Below, piece after piece: positions 30,796 through 37,810 of a stretch of 44,919 nucleotides of DNA (position 1 is the stretch's first letter; each line of letters opens with the position of its first letter). Below the pieces are notes generated by a model that was not told where the DNA came from, did not search any database, and saw nothing but the letters and a program-made list of their open reading frames with translations. The stretch is from Caldilineaceae bacterium (lineage in GTDB: Bacteria > Chloroflexota > Anaerolineae > Caldilineales > Caldilineaceae): NCBI GenBank assembly GCA_020634755.1, contig JACKBC010000054.1:1-44919 (forward strand), read 5' to 3'. A program made the translations under genes and the position numbers.

Positions 30796-31892
30796 ATGTT
30801 AAGGCCAGAAATCGAGAAATGGCAGCAAAGCGTCGCCGATCTTCGTCGCTTGGCGCTAGAAGCAGAGCACCCGAGAAGTCGGGAGCGGTTTCAAGCGCTC
30901 TACATGATAGCCAGCCAACAAAGCAATGCCAGCCGTTGGTCACTCGAGATAGGACGAAAGAACCAAACCGTAATGAGTTGGGTTCATACCTACAACGAAG
31001 GGGGACCGGAAGCGCTCGCCTATAGACGCAGCGGAGGTCGCCCCCCTTTTTTGGGCAGGCGCAAGTTGATGAAATAGTCAAGACGGTCACAACGACAGCC
31101 CCGATTGAACACGGATTACCTGGCTATGGCTGGAGCCTGAAAAAGCTAAAGCGCTGGGTCAAGCAAGTTTTCAAACATGAGGTCAGCCGCAATCTCTTAC
31201 GCAATCTGCTCCATGCGAATGGCCTCAGTTGGAAAAAGTGCCAGAAGTTGCTGAGTAAGGCGAACCCAGAGAAACGCCAAGCGTATATCCAAAGCTTTCA
31301 GGCCTACTTTCAGCAACTCTGCCAAGGAAAATTGCGCCTCATTTATATTGACGAAGCCCATTTCCACCGTGATTTAGACTTGGGCTATACCTGGGCCCCG
31401 ACCGGCGAACCGACTTGGCGCTCGAGTGATTGCCCCCGTCTGGCCGATCGCATCAATTGGTACGGCGCCTATGACTTCAGCAACGGGCAATGTTTTATCT
31501 GGAACGAAGGCAACTGTAATGGCAAGCAGAGCGTCCAGTTTTTGCGGCGTCTCAAGCACTGGCTCGGTGACTCCCCTTGCCCCGTGCTCATCATTTGGGA
31601 TGGCGCCCCTTGTCACCGGGCCAAGATCGTCCAGGCGGCTGCCCTCAAACTGGGCTTCTCTCTTGTCGCACTTCCCGCCTACAGTCCTGACCTTAATCCC
31701 ATCGAAGGGCTGTGGAAATGGATGCGCGAAGATGTCACTCAGCATCACTGTTATCCCACCATGCGTGAACTCTTTGAGGCCTGTAAAGCTTTTATTGACC
31801 GCATCAATCTCGATCCTGAGCAAGTTATTACACGCCTTTGGCCCAAATTCGACCTCGACCCTGACTTTGAAAAACTACTGCTTTCAAACTGA
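30796..31892 (+). CDS. IS630-family transposase expressed by -1 frameshifting
   Basis: The first frame (30796-31077, ATG after AAGGAG) encodes the helix-turn-helix DNA-binding region (SRWSLEIGRKNQTVMSWVHTYNEGG, then LAYRRSGGRPP). The second frame, entered at the T run 31047-31052, continues as GQAQVDEIVKTV... and runs to 31892. The joined product is about 365 residues, the usual size. The catalytic residues are D in LIYIDEAH (codon at 31350), D in LIIWDGAPCH and E in SPDLNPIEGLW, with 34 residues between the last two (DD34E). The break occurs exactly at a slippery TTTTTTG. It is therefore best read as one gene using programmed -1 frameshifting, though a simple frameshift mutation cannot be ruled out. 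Confidence 0.9.
31047..31053 (+). promoter_or_regulatory. slippery heptamer for -1 frameshifting
   Basis: T-TTT-TTG in the zero frame matches the X-XXY-YYZ rule for tandem slippage. The -1 frame then continues without a stop to the end of the transposase, while the zero frame stops at 31075-31077. Confidence 0.7.
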
Positions 31893-31901
31893 TTTTACTT
31901 T

Positions 31902-32005
31902 AGGTGAAAGGGTGACTAGGTGAAAGGGTGACTAGGTGATAAAGTGAAAGGGTGACTAGGTGAAAGGGTGACTAGGTGATAAAGTGAAAGGGTGAGAGGG
32001 TGACT
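31902..32005 (+). repeat. 16-bp minisatellite, right part
   Basis: It resumes with AGGTGAAAGGGTGACT twice (31902-31933). Longer units follow, in which AGGTGATAAAGTGAAAGGGTGACT (24 bp) alternates with the 16-mer, up to 32005. Together with 30634-30697 it is one array of at least eight units. Confidence 0.9.
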
Positions 32006-32050
32006 AGGTGAGCAAACACCCCATCAACCTTGCTGCGCGTTATAGGGTTT

Positions 32051-32082
32051 CCCCCTCCTCTCCACACGTGGAGAGGAGGGGG
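32051..32082. terminator. 15-bp perfect GC-rich hairpin at the end of a leftward gene
   Basis: CCCCCTCCTCTCCAC, a 2-nt loop, and GTGGAGAGGAGGGGG. It lies 22 bp past the stop of the leftward Gfo/Idh gene. It belongs to the dispersed CTCTCCAC hairpin family also seen at 6616-6642. Confidence 0.6.
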
Positions 32083-32103
32083 CTAGGGGGAGGAGAGGCC
32101 CGT

Positions 32104-33123
32104 TTAGCCCCGCTGATAGATCCCCGGCATTTCCGGAATTTCGACGGCTACTGGCTGGCCGCGCTTAGCGGAGGCAATGCACGCATCCGAAACCACCATA
32201 GAGACGTATCCATCCCATGCTGAAGGGCCGGTTGGCGCCCCCTGCTGTAGCGAATGCACCCAAGCGCGCACCTCATCAATGTACGCCTCGTCAAAGCGCT
32301 GTAGCCAATCTTCTTCCACCCACTGGCTCTGCTGATTGGCAAGGCGCACCACCGCGCTGCGCAGTGAATTCGTCTGCACCACACCGCGCTCCCCCGTCAT
32401 TTTGACGTCCACTTCGTATCCATACCCCGCCTCGGCATTGCATTCAATTTGGCCAATGGCGCCACCGCTATAAGTCAGCTGGATGAGAACCATGCGCGCC
32501 GTTTCGGGCCGGCGCGGGTCGCTGGGCACATACGAAGTGTAGACCGTAGCGATCTCATCGCCCATCATCCAGCGCGCCGAATGAATGTCGTGCACGGCCG
32601 AATTGCTGATCACATCTTCAACGGTGCGCGCCGGGTCTGAGCTGGCGTTGATGTGCGTGCCGGAAAAGGCCAAGGCTTTGCCCAACGCGCCGCTATCGAT
32701 CATGCGCTTCACTTGGCAATGGGCCGGATCATATTCCCGCATAAAGCCAACCTGCACCAGCCGCCGGCCACCGGCGACTTCCGCCGCGACCACATTATAG
32801 GCTTCCGCCGCAGTTGTGGCCAGCGGCTTTTCACACAGCACGGGCTTGCCGGCGGCAATACAAGCGCGCGCCAAATCGGCGTGAAAGCGATCCGGCGCCG
32901 CAATCAGCACAGCTTCCACGTCGGGATGGCTGATCAGCGCATGGCCGTCGGTAAAAGTGTGGCGGGCGCCGCAAGCGGCGGCGACTGTGCGTAGTCGGGC
33001 CTCATCTACATCCATAACCGCGACCACCTGGGCAGCCGCCACTTCATGGGTCAAATTGTTGACGTGGCGGCCACCCATGCCGCCGGTACCGATGACGCCA
33101 ACGTTGATTGCCTGGTTACTCAT
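32104..33123 (-). CDS. Gfo/Idh/MocA oxidoreductase (inositol 2-dehydrogenase-like)
   Basis: A 339-residue dehydrogenase. The Rossmann motif GTGGMGGRH lies near residues 13-21, then VVAVMDVDEARL, the CEKPLATT motif (catalytic Lys), and the C-terminal-domain SAVHDIHSARWMMGDEI, which carries the catalytic-type Asp-x-x-His of inositol dehydrogenases. It probably oxidises an inositol or sugar with NAD. The ATG at 33121-33123 lies 7 bp after the stop of the SDR gene, so the two are translated from one leftward transcript. No strong Shine-Dalgarno sequence is visible. A second, unrelated-in-detail member of the family lies at 16618. Confidence 0.93.
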   Translation of the reverse strand: MSNQAINVGVIGTGGMGGRHVNNLTHEVAAAQVVAVMDVDEARLRTVAAACGARHTFTDGHALISHPDVEAVLIAAPDRFHADLARACIAAGKPVLCEKPLATTAAEAYNVVAAEVAGGRRLVQVGFMREYDPAHCQVKRMIDSGALGKALAFSGTHINASSDPARTVEDVISNSAVHDIHSARWMMGDEIATVYTSYVPSDPRRPETARMVLIQLTYSGGAIGQIECNAEAGYGYEVDVKMTGERGVVQTNSLRSAVVRLANQQSQWVEEDWLQRFDEAYIDEVRAWVHSLQQGAPTGPSAWDGYVSMVVSDACIASAKRGQPVAVEIPEMPGIYQRG

Positions 33124-33130
33124 TAACACT

Positions 33131-33976
33131 TTACGCATACCGCACACCTGCCACCTGCGCCCATTCTTCGATTGGCGGTGGCACTGGCTGCGCGCCCGCG
33201 CCAACCACCGACTGATCAAAATCAACAATACTGCCGGTCATCATGCCCGACTCGTCGGAGGCTAGAAAGGCGATGGAGCGGGCCACCTCGTCGGTTTTCA
33301 ACAGGCGTCCAAAGGGTTGCGCGGCCTCGGCTTGCGCCAACCAGTTGGGATCGTCGGTGTGATAACGCTGCTGGATCGTGTCTTCGCCCGGTGTGTCCAT
33401 CCAGCCCAAATTCAGGGCATTGACCCGAATGCGACGGCGCATGACCGAATAGGCAATGTTTTTAGTGAGGATGTTGAGCGCTGCTTTGGAACCAGCATAG
33501 GGCAGCAGCATGGGTAGGCTGCCGTATGCGGCCACGCTGGAAATGTTGACGATGGAGCCGGCCATGCGCTCGCGTTCCATCAGCTTAATGGCTTCTTGCA
33601 TGAGGAAGAAGGGCGCTCGCACGTTGATCGCCATCATGCGGTCAAAGAGTTCGGGCGAAGTGTCCCAGATCGTACCGCGCTCAGTTAGCGCGGCGCAATT
33701 GACCAGGATGTGCAGCTTGCCAAAGTGCTGGTCGGCAGCGGCGATGATGCGGCGGCAATCATCTATATTGGCTAGATCGGCTTGCACAAAGTGGGCCTGG
33801 CAGCCGTCGCCGTGCAGGCCGGCAGCGACAGCTTCACCCCGCGCGCGATTGCGCCCGGTGATGATGAGGCCGCTGATGCCGCGCTGCTTAAAAAGATGCG
33901 CCGTGGCTTCGCCCAAGCCCTGGGTGCTGCCGGTAATGACAGCGATTTTGCCATTGAGTGAACTAATATCCTGCAT
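33131..33976 (-). CDS. short-chain dehydrogenase/reductase
   Basis: A 281-residue classical SDR. The cofactor motif TGSTQGLG is at 15-22, with NR at 43-44 suggesting NADP preference is possible. NCAAL replaces the usual NNAG at about 93-97. The catalytic set is S146/S147, Y160 and K164 (YAGSK). The C-terminus GMMTGSIVDFDQSVVGA is the typical SDR end, followed by a 25-residue tail. It lies 7 bp upstream of the inositol-dehydrogenase-like gene, so they likely act on the same sugar or polyol. The start ATG at 33976 has only a weak GAAG upstream. Confidence 0.92.
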   Translation of the reverse strand: MQDISSLNGKIAVITGSTQGLGEATAHLFKQRGISGLIITGRNRARGEAVAAGLHGDGCQAHFVQADLANIDDCRRIIAAADQHFGKLHILVNCAALTERGTIWDTSPELFDRMMAINVRAPFFLMQEAIKLMERERMAGSIVNISSVAAYGSLPMLLPYAGSKAALNILTKNIAYSVMRRRIRVNALNLGWMDTPGEDTIQQRYHTDDPNWLAQAEAAQPFGRLLKTDEVARSIAFLASDESGMMTGSIVDFDQSVVGAGAQPVPPPIEEWAQVAGVRYA

Positions 33977-34027
33977 GAATATTTTTCTTCTGCCAAAGTT
34001 GAACAGGGTAAATGCTATTGCGATACG

Positions 34028-34408
34028 TTACGTTTCGATGAAAGAGATCGCATACTGCATGATGTGGGCATCATGCGTGATCAATGTCAGTTTTTCAATT
34101 TGTGCCTGCGCCACCAAAAGCCGATCAAAAGGATCTTTGTGATGGAGCGGTAACTGCTCTACGGCAAGAGCATGTTCGGTTGTTATATTCAAAGGGGTAA
34201 ATCGGTGCAGGCGCAACTCATCCATGTAGTTCCCCTCTGGCAAATGTAACTTCCCAATTGCTCTTTTTATTGAAATCTCCCAGGCAGTGGCGGCGCTAAC
34301 AAAAATAATGTTGCTGCCATCTATGAGTGCCGAACGCGCTTTTTGAGATAGAAATGGGCTATCATCTAATGCCCATAAGAACACATGCGTATCAAGCAGC
34401 AGGTTCAT
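34028..34408 (-). CDS. vapC: PIN-domain toxin (VapC-like)
   Basis: A 126-residue PIN-domain ribonuclease. The four acidic metal ligands are D6 (LLLDTH), E44 (AWEISIK), D95 in DPFDRLL, and D113 in LITHDAHI. The family cleaves tRNA or other RNAs when freed from its antitoxin. The gene overlaps the antitoxin stop by 17 bp; GAGG precedes two consecutive ATGs (34411 and 34408), and the second gives better spacing. Translation is therefore coupled to the antitoxin. It reads toward the SDR gene but is not functionally linked to it. Confidence 0.9.
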   Translation of the reverse strand: MNLLLDTHVFLWALDDSPFLSQKARSALIDGSNIIFVSAATAWEISIKRAIGKLHLPEGNYMDELRLHRFTPLNITTEHALAVEQLPLHHKDPFDRLLVAQAQIEKLTLITHDAHIMQYAISFIET

Positions 34409-34655
34409 CATTGTCCTCAAGTCTGAAGAAAAGGTTCAGAACTTCCTCTGGTAGGTCGTCAAAATCGTCGGCTATTTGGATTTTGCCTTTCCAATTTCCC
34501 GCCCCAAGCCTGCGCGGGCTTGTGTCAAGCTCAAATGGAACGAGCTTTGCAACAGGTTTACCCGCTTTGCCGATGATCACCTCATTCCCCAACAGCACTT
34601 GTTCAATTAATTTCGATAGAGTTGCCTTGGCCTCTGATATATTTGTAATATACAT
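34392..34655 (-). CDS. Phd/YefM-type antitoxin
   Basis: An 87-residue antitoxin. The N-terminal ISEAKATLSKLIEQVLLGNEVIIGKAGKPVAKLVP is the DNA-binding Phd/YefM fold. The acidic C-terminus (DDFDDLPEEVLNLFFRLED) is the toxin-binding region that should occupy the PIN active site. GAGGAG lies upstream of the ATG. A 12-bp palindrome at 34702-34713 is a candidate operator for autoregulation together with the toxin. Confidence 0.9.
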   Translation of the reverse strand: MYITNISEAKATLSKLIEQVLLGNEVIIGKAGKPVAKLVPFELDTSPRRLGAGNWKGKIQIADDFDDLPEEVLNLFFRLEDNDEPAA

Positions 34656-34701
34656 TATTCCATCTCCTCAGATATACTCGGTAGCGCAGCACATAATTAC
34701 A

Positions 34702-34713
34702 ACCAGATCTGGT
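34702..34713. promoter_or_regulatory. palindrome upstream of the toxin-antitoxin genes
   Basis: ACCAGATCTGGT is a perfect 12-bp palindrome 47 bp upstream of the antitoxin start, a plausible site for the antitoxin dimer. Confidence 0.35.
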
Positions 34714-34824
34714 CTGGTCTATTTTAGATTGAGGAGACGCAAAATCAAAATTTTCCGACACCCAGTAAACGCTTATGAATCATGAACCTAGCAGCTTGTC
34801 GGAGCGAACGATAAAACAAATTTT

Positions 34825-34907
34825 GTACACAGATGAACGCTGATTTTTGCAGATTCAAGCGTCAAAATGGCCAAAAAATCCGCGTTAGCGAAGCGGCATC
34901 TGCGTAC
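34825..34907. repeat. palindromic intergenic element (GTACGCGGAT family), copy 2
   Basis: GTACACAGATGAACGCTGAT at the left end resembles 12496-12515, and GCATCTGCGTAC at the right end is its partner. The symmetry extends outward as AATTTTGTAC / GTACAAAATT (34819-34912). It lies in the 290-bp gap between the toxin-antitoxin genes and the oxidoreductase remnant; the rest of that gap shows no gene. Confidence 0.65.
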
Positions 34908-34945
34908 AAAATTCCTCTCTCCGATAACCGCCTAATGCCATCTGG

Positions 34946-35095
34946 TCAAAGCTGCACCCATCGCCCCTCTTCGCACGAGAGCAGCACGGCATCGATAACT
35001 TTGTTCACCTCGTAAGCAAAGCGCACATCGGGTTGAGCCGAAGAGTTCGTGGCCACAGCTTTGACCAGATCATACGCTTCCATGTTGGCCTCTCC
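34946..35095 (-). pseudogene. C-terminal remnant of a Gfo/Idh-type oxidoreductase
   Basis: Minus-strand codons from about 35094 to the TGA at 34946-34948 read EANMEAYDLVKAVATNSS, then AQPDVRFAYEVNKVIDAVLL and SCEEGRWVQL. The A-Y-E-x-x-K-V-I-D-A-V-L-x-S-x-x-x-G-x-W pattern is how Gfo/Idh/MocA proteins end. Immediately upstream the frame enters a hairpin-repeat sequence and then the desaturase gene, so the first 85 per cent of the gene is missing. An ATG at 35083 exists but a 45-residue fragment would not fold as this enzyme. Confidence 0.65.
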
Positions 35096-35170
35096 GCCCC
35101 TTTCCGCCCTGGCGGGCTCCCTTCGCCTTGCCTTCCACGTGTGGAGAGCAGGGAGACTGCGGGGGAGGCG
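35096..35170. repeat. degenerate CTCTCCAC-family repeat at a gene truncation point
   Basis: CCGCCCTGGCGGG and CTTCCACGTGTGGAGAG are small palindromes in a pyrimidine-rich segment resembling 6601-6680 and 32045-32100. It lies between the oxidoreductase remnant and the stop of the desaturase gene and marks the truncation junction. Confidence 0.5.
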
Positions 35171-35181
35171 AGACCGAATCC

Positions 35182-36327
35182 TTATCGCAGCCCTTGGGGC
35201 GCCAGGTCGCCGATGGAGCTTTCCAGCGCGTCATCTGTCCGTCCCCGGCTAAGATTCGCAATGGGCGGGACAGGCGTGTCAAAGTAATAATCGGGCTCAG
35301 TTTGTTGCCGATTCCAGGTCTCCCGCATCTCTTGCCAGGCCTGAACCAGCGTGCGCGGTTTGGGCATTTGGTCGGCAATTTCGTGATAGAGCGGTCGTAG
35401 ATTATAGCAAGGGATGCCGGCAAACATGTGATGCTCTGTGTGCCAATTCATGCGCCAGTAGAGGAACTCGAAAAGCCAATTGGTCTTGACCGAGCGCACG
35501 GCTTTGCGAAAATCGTTGTCATTTTCCTTTAGCCCACAGTGCTGCGTCATCCCCAATGCATAAGAAGCCCAATTGGCAATGAAGGGTGAAACCGAGATAA
35601 TCAGGATGAAGACCCAATAGCCACTCAACAGTGAAGCCAGGACCACAGCGCCGTGGAAGAGCAACAGAAAACGCGCCCACCAAATGGCGCTTTTATGCAG
35701 CTCCGGCTGATCTTCATGCAGGGTTTGCTGCCACTCCTGGCTTGGAATCTCCAGCGAGCCAACGCGTCCTTGGGCATTCAGAAAGGTGAGATAGATGGTA
35801 GAAAGCAGCCCGCCCTTGCTAAAGGTGCGCCCTGGCTGAGTGAGCAGATTTATGGTAAACAACTGTACAAGAAAGAACCGCCCCACCATGGGCGAAAGCG
35901 GCAGCAGGTTTTCGCGATCCCCTTCTGGGTGCAGCGTGTAGCGGTGATGATAGGTGTGGCTGGCCGCATAGTCGAACATATCCCACCAGCCCAGGCAGCT
36001 ATAAATATAGAGAAATATCCGATTGAGGATTTTGGTCTTAAAGACGGTGCCGTGCCCCAACTCATGTGGAGCGACCCCAATAAAGAAGCTAGCTACCGTA
36101 CCGTGGCAGAAGAGCGCGACCAGAAACGCAATCCACATGCGCTGTGACCAGAAATAATAGACGACTGCGCCCGTTACCAGCCAAATGGCCAAATGGCCAC
36201 CAGCTTGAAACCACCCCTGCAAATCGCTGCGCTGATTGAGCTCACTCAGCCGTTCCCGTTCGATTTTTGGGCGTATCCATCTTACCTTTAATTCTTTGCG
36301 CACTTTTTCCAGCGGTTCATATTGCAT
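35182..36327 (-). CDS. membrane fatty-acid desaturase
   Basis: A 381-residue di-iron membrane enzyme. Three histidine boxes are H88-ELG-H92, H124-TY-H127-H128 and H296-TE-H299-H300, plus Q262-H263 (MTQHCG) as a possible extra ligand. Hydrophobic segments lie at about 48-60, 65-84, 148-165 and 220-255. The family introduces double bonds or hydroxyls into lipid acyl chains or carotenoids using O2. The C-terminal 40 residues (TPVPPIANLSRGRTDDA...) extend beyond the core. It is leftward and monocistronic. The exact substrate is not deducible. Confidence 0.9.
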   Translation of the reverse strand: MQYEPLEKVRKELKVRWIRPKIERERLSELNQRSDLQGWFQAGGHLAIWLVTGAVVYYFWSQRMWIAFLVALFCHGTVASFFIGVAPHELGHGTVFKTKILNRIFLYIYSCLGWWDMFDYAASHTYHHRYTLHPEGDRENLLPLSPMVGRFFLVQLFTINLLTQPGRTFSKGGLLSTIYLTFLNAQGRVGSLEIPSQEWQQTLHEDQPELHKSAIWWARFLLLFHGAVVLASLLSGYWVFILIISVSPFIANWASYALGMTQHCGLKENDNDFRKAVRSVKTNWLFEFLYWRMNWHTEHHMFAGIPCYNLRPLYHEIADQMPKPRTLVQAWQEMRETWNRQQTEPDYYFDTPVPPIANLSRGRTDDALESSIGDLAPQGLR

Positions 36328-36408
36328 GACGCTATCTCCTGTTGCAATGAATTTTCTCCAATCTTACCCCAGATAGGCTAACAGCCATGAAACCGCCCAT
36401 GCCCGCGC

Positions 36409-37536
36409 CTAAATTTCCAAGCGCCGGGCGCGGGCGGCAATGGGCCAGCACGCCACAAATTTGCCCTCTTCATCGATGACATTGGCTTCTTGGTGCAGGG
36501 CCACCGTGGGACAAATGTGGCCGGGAATGCCATAGAGGACGTCACCCACGGCAAAGCCGTGATCGGCGGGCAGCTCAATAACCAGATGCTCTTCATTTTG
36601 CGAAATGAATCGAGCTTCCGGCGCATTGAGAAAATGGACGCGCTTCTCTAGCGGATTTTCGGCGGCCACCGCTTTATGCCCCAAATCCAGGCAGAGCCGA
36701 TTGGGCGCGGGCTGGCTGATCACGCGCACCAACAGAACTGCCGCCCAGATAAACGGCTGTTCCGGACAGGCGGTGGCGTATCCCACATCCCACAGCGAAT
36801 AGGTGCCCGGGCTCAAATCCACAGTGGCGCGTTGGGCATGCACGGGAAACGTGGGCGAGCCCCCAGCGACCACATTGGGCACATCGACGTCATCAGCGGC
36901 CAGGCTTTCAACCAGCATTTGCACTGGCGCAAAGGCCTCGTTGGCCGCCGCCGTGCGCGCCGCAATCCCCAGCCGGCCAAACTGACCATCATACACGTGC
37001 AGCCCGGCAAAACGCACGCCCGGCGTATCGCTGATCAGCTTGGCCAGGTTGGCAGCGCCGGCGCCGGGCTGGATGCCCGTGCGGCCATTGCCATTGTCAA
37101 TATCGATCCACACATTGAGCCGCACATCGGCGCCCTCCAATTTGGCCGACAGCTCGCGCAGCGTCCGTTCATTGTCGATGAGACAGCCAAATTGGCTATT
37201 GGGATAGCGCTGCGCCAATGTAATTAGCCGCTGCTGGGTAGGCCCCACGGGCTGATAGGCCAGTAGAATATCTTTGACGCCCGTCTGCGCCAGCATTTCG
37301 GCTTCGGCAATGGTGGCGCACTTCATCTTTTGGATGCCGTGGGCCTGATGCATGGCCACCACCTGCGGCAGCTTATGCGTTTTTACATGCGGGCGCAGCC
37401 GGCCAATGTCACCCGCCATGGCAATGAGACTTTGAATATTTTTTTCAACGCGGTGCGGATAAATCAACAGCGCCGGGGAAGCAATTTCATCGGGATTATT
37501 CAGCACGTACCAGGGTTGCGATTCAGTTGATGGCAT
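36409..37536 (-). CDS. D-threonine aldolase / D-serine dehydratase-like PLP enzyme
   Basis: A 375-residue fold-type III PLP enzyme. The N-terminal alanine-racemase-type barrel has RPHVKTHK, with the Schiff-base Lys52, followed by KCATIAEAEMLAQTGVKDILLAY and FAGLHVYDGQFG. The C-terminal metal-binding domain has the family signature IPGHICPTVALH. Members cleave D-beta-hydroxy amino acids or dehydrate D-serine and need a divalent metal held by the C-terminal His/Cys. The ATG at 37536 is preferred over a frame to 37596 that would run into MITE copy F; the ribosome site (AAAGAGAAAA) is modest. It is divergent from the D-2-hydroxyacid dehydrogenase. Confidence 0.9.
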   Translation of the reverse strand: MPSTESQPWYVLNNPDEIASPALLIYPHRVEKNIQSLIAMAGDIGRLRPHVKTHKLPQVVAMHQAHGIQKMKCATIAEAEMLAQTGVKDILLAYQPVGPTQQRLITLAQRYPNSQFGCLIDNERTLRELSAKLEGADVRLNVWIDIDNGNGRTGIQPGAGAANLAKLISDTPGVRFAGLHVYDGQFGRLGIAARTAAANEAFAPVQMLVESLAADDVDVPNVVAGGSPTFPVHAQRATVDLSPGTYSLWDVGYATACPEQPFIWAAVLLVRVISQPAPNRLCLDLGHKAVAAENPLEKRVHFLNAPEARFISQNEEHLVIELPADHGFAVGDVLYGIPGHICPTVALHQEANVIDEEGKFVACWPIAARARRLEI

Positions 37537-37555
37537 GATTTTTCTCTTTAAATAG

Positions 37556-37632
37556 GACTGACGCAGGCCCAAAGCAAATTGCCAGGCTCGCCACATCTAC
37601 TCTCCTGGCGCTGCGCAGGCACTCCGTAAGTC
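37556..37632 (+). repeat. MITE-like element, copy F (TTACGCA family)
   Basis: The element begins GGACTGACGCAGGCC and ends CACTCCGTAAGTC, with CTCTCCTGGC inside as in copy D (CTCTCCTGGT). It lies in the divergent gap between the aldolase-like gene and the dehydrogenase, 20 bp upstream of the former's ATG. Confidence 0.7.
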
Positions 37633-37810
37633 GTGTCATAGTGGCTCAATAGATTACATGGTTTTTACAAGTTATGGGGGAGGTCCGATAAATATACACC
37701 GATTGGGTAGACAATGACAATTGTACATAGCCAGCGCTCCTTGCGCGCAAGGGGCGAGTGGTCTATACTGGCAATCACCCTCTATAAAGCAACCACAAAA
37801 GGAACCAAAA

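Larger units (their letters stand above)
30699..31900 (+). mobile_element. IS630-family insertion sequence, 1202 bp, intact ends
   Basis: The terminal inverted repeats AAGTAAAATCA (30699-30709) and TGATTTTACTT (31890-31900) are perfect over 11 bp. Both are flanked by TA (30697-30698 and 31901-31902), the target duplication expected of the IS630/Tc1/mariner group. The single gene inside carries a DDE catalytic triad. Removing the element and one TA restores an uninterrupted minisatellite unit GGGTGAC-TA-GGTGAAAG. Apart from the required frameshift nothing appears broken, so the element may be active. Confidence 0.93.

Noticed and set aside
30736..31892. Two independent genes inside the IS element
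   Set aside because: The two frames are the DNA-binding and catalytic parts of one IS630 transposase and join at a slippery site.
30699..31900. Degenerate, dead insertion sequence
   Set aside because: The termini, TA duplication and the DDE triad are intact, and the only break is at a standard slippery heptamer. It is more likely functional.
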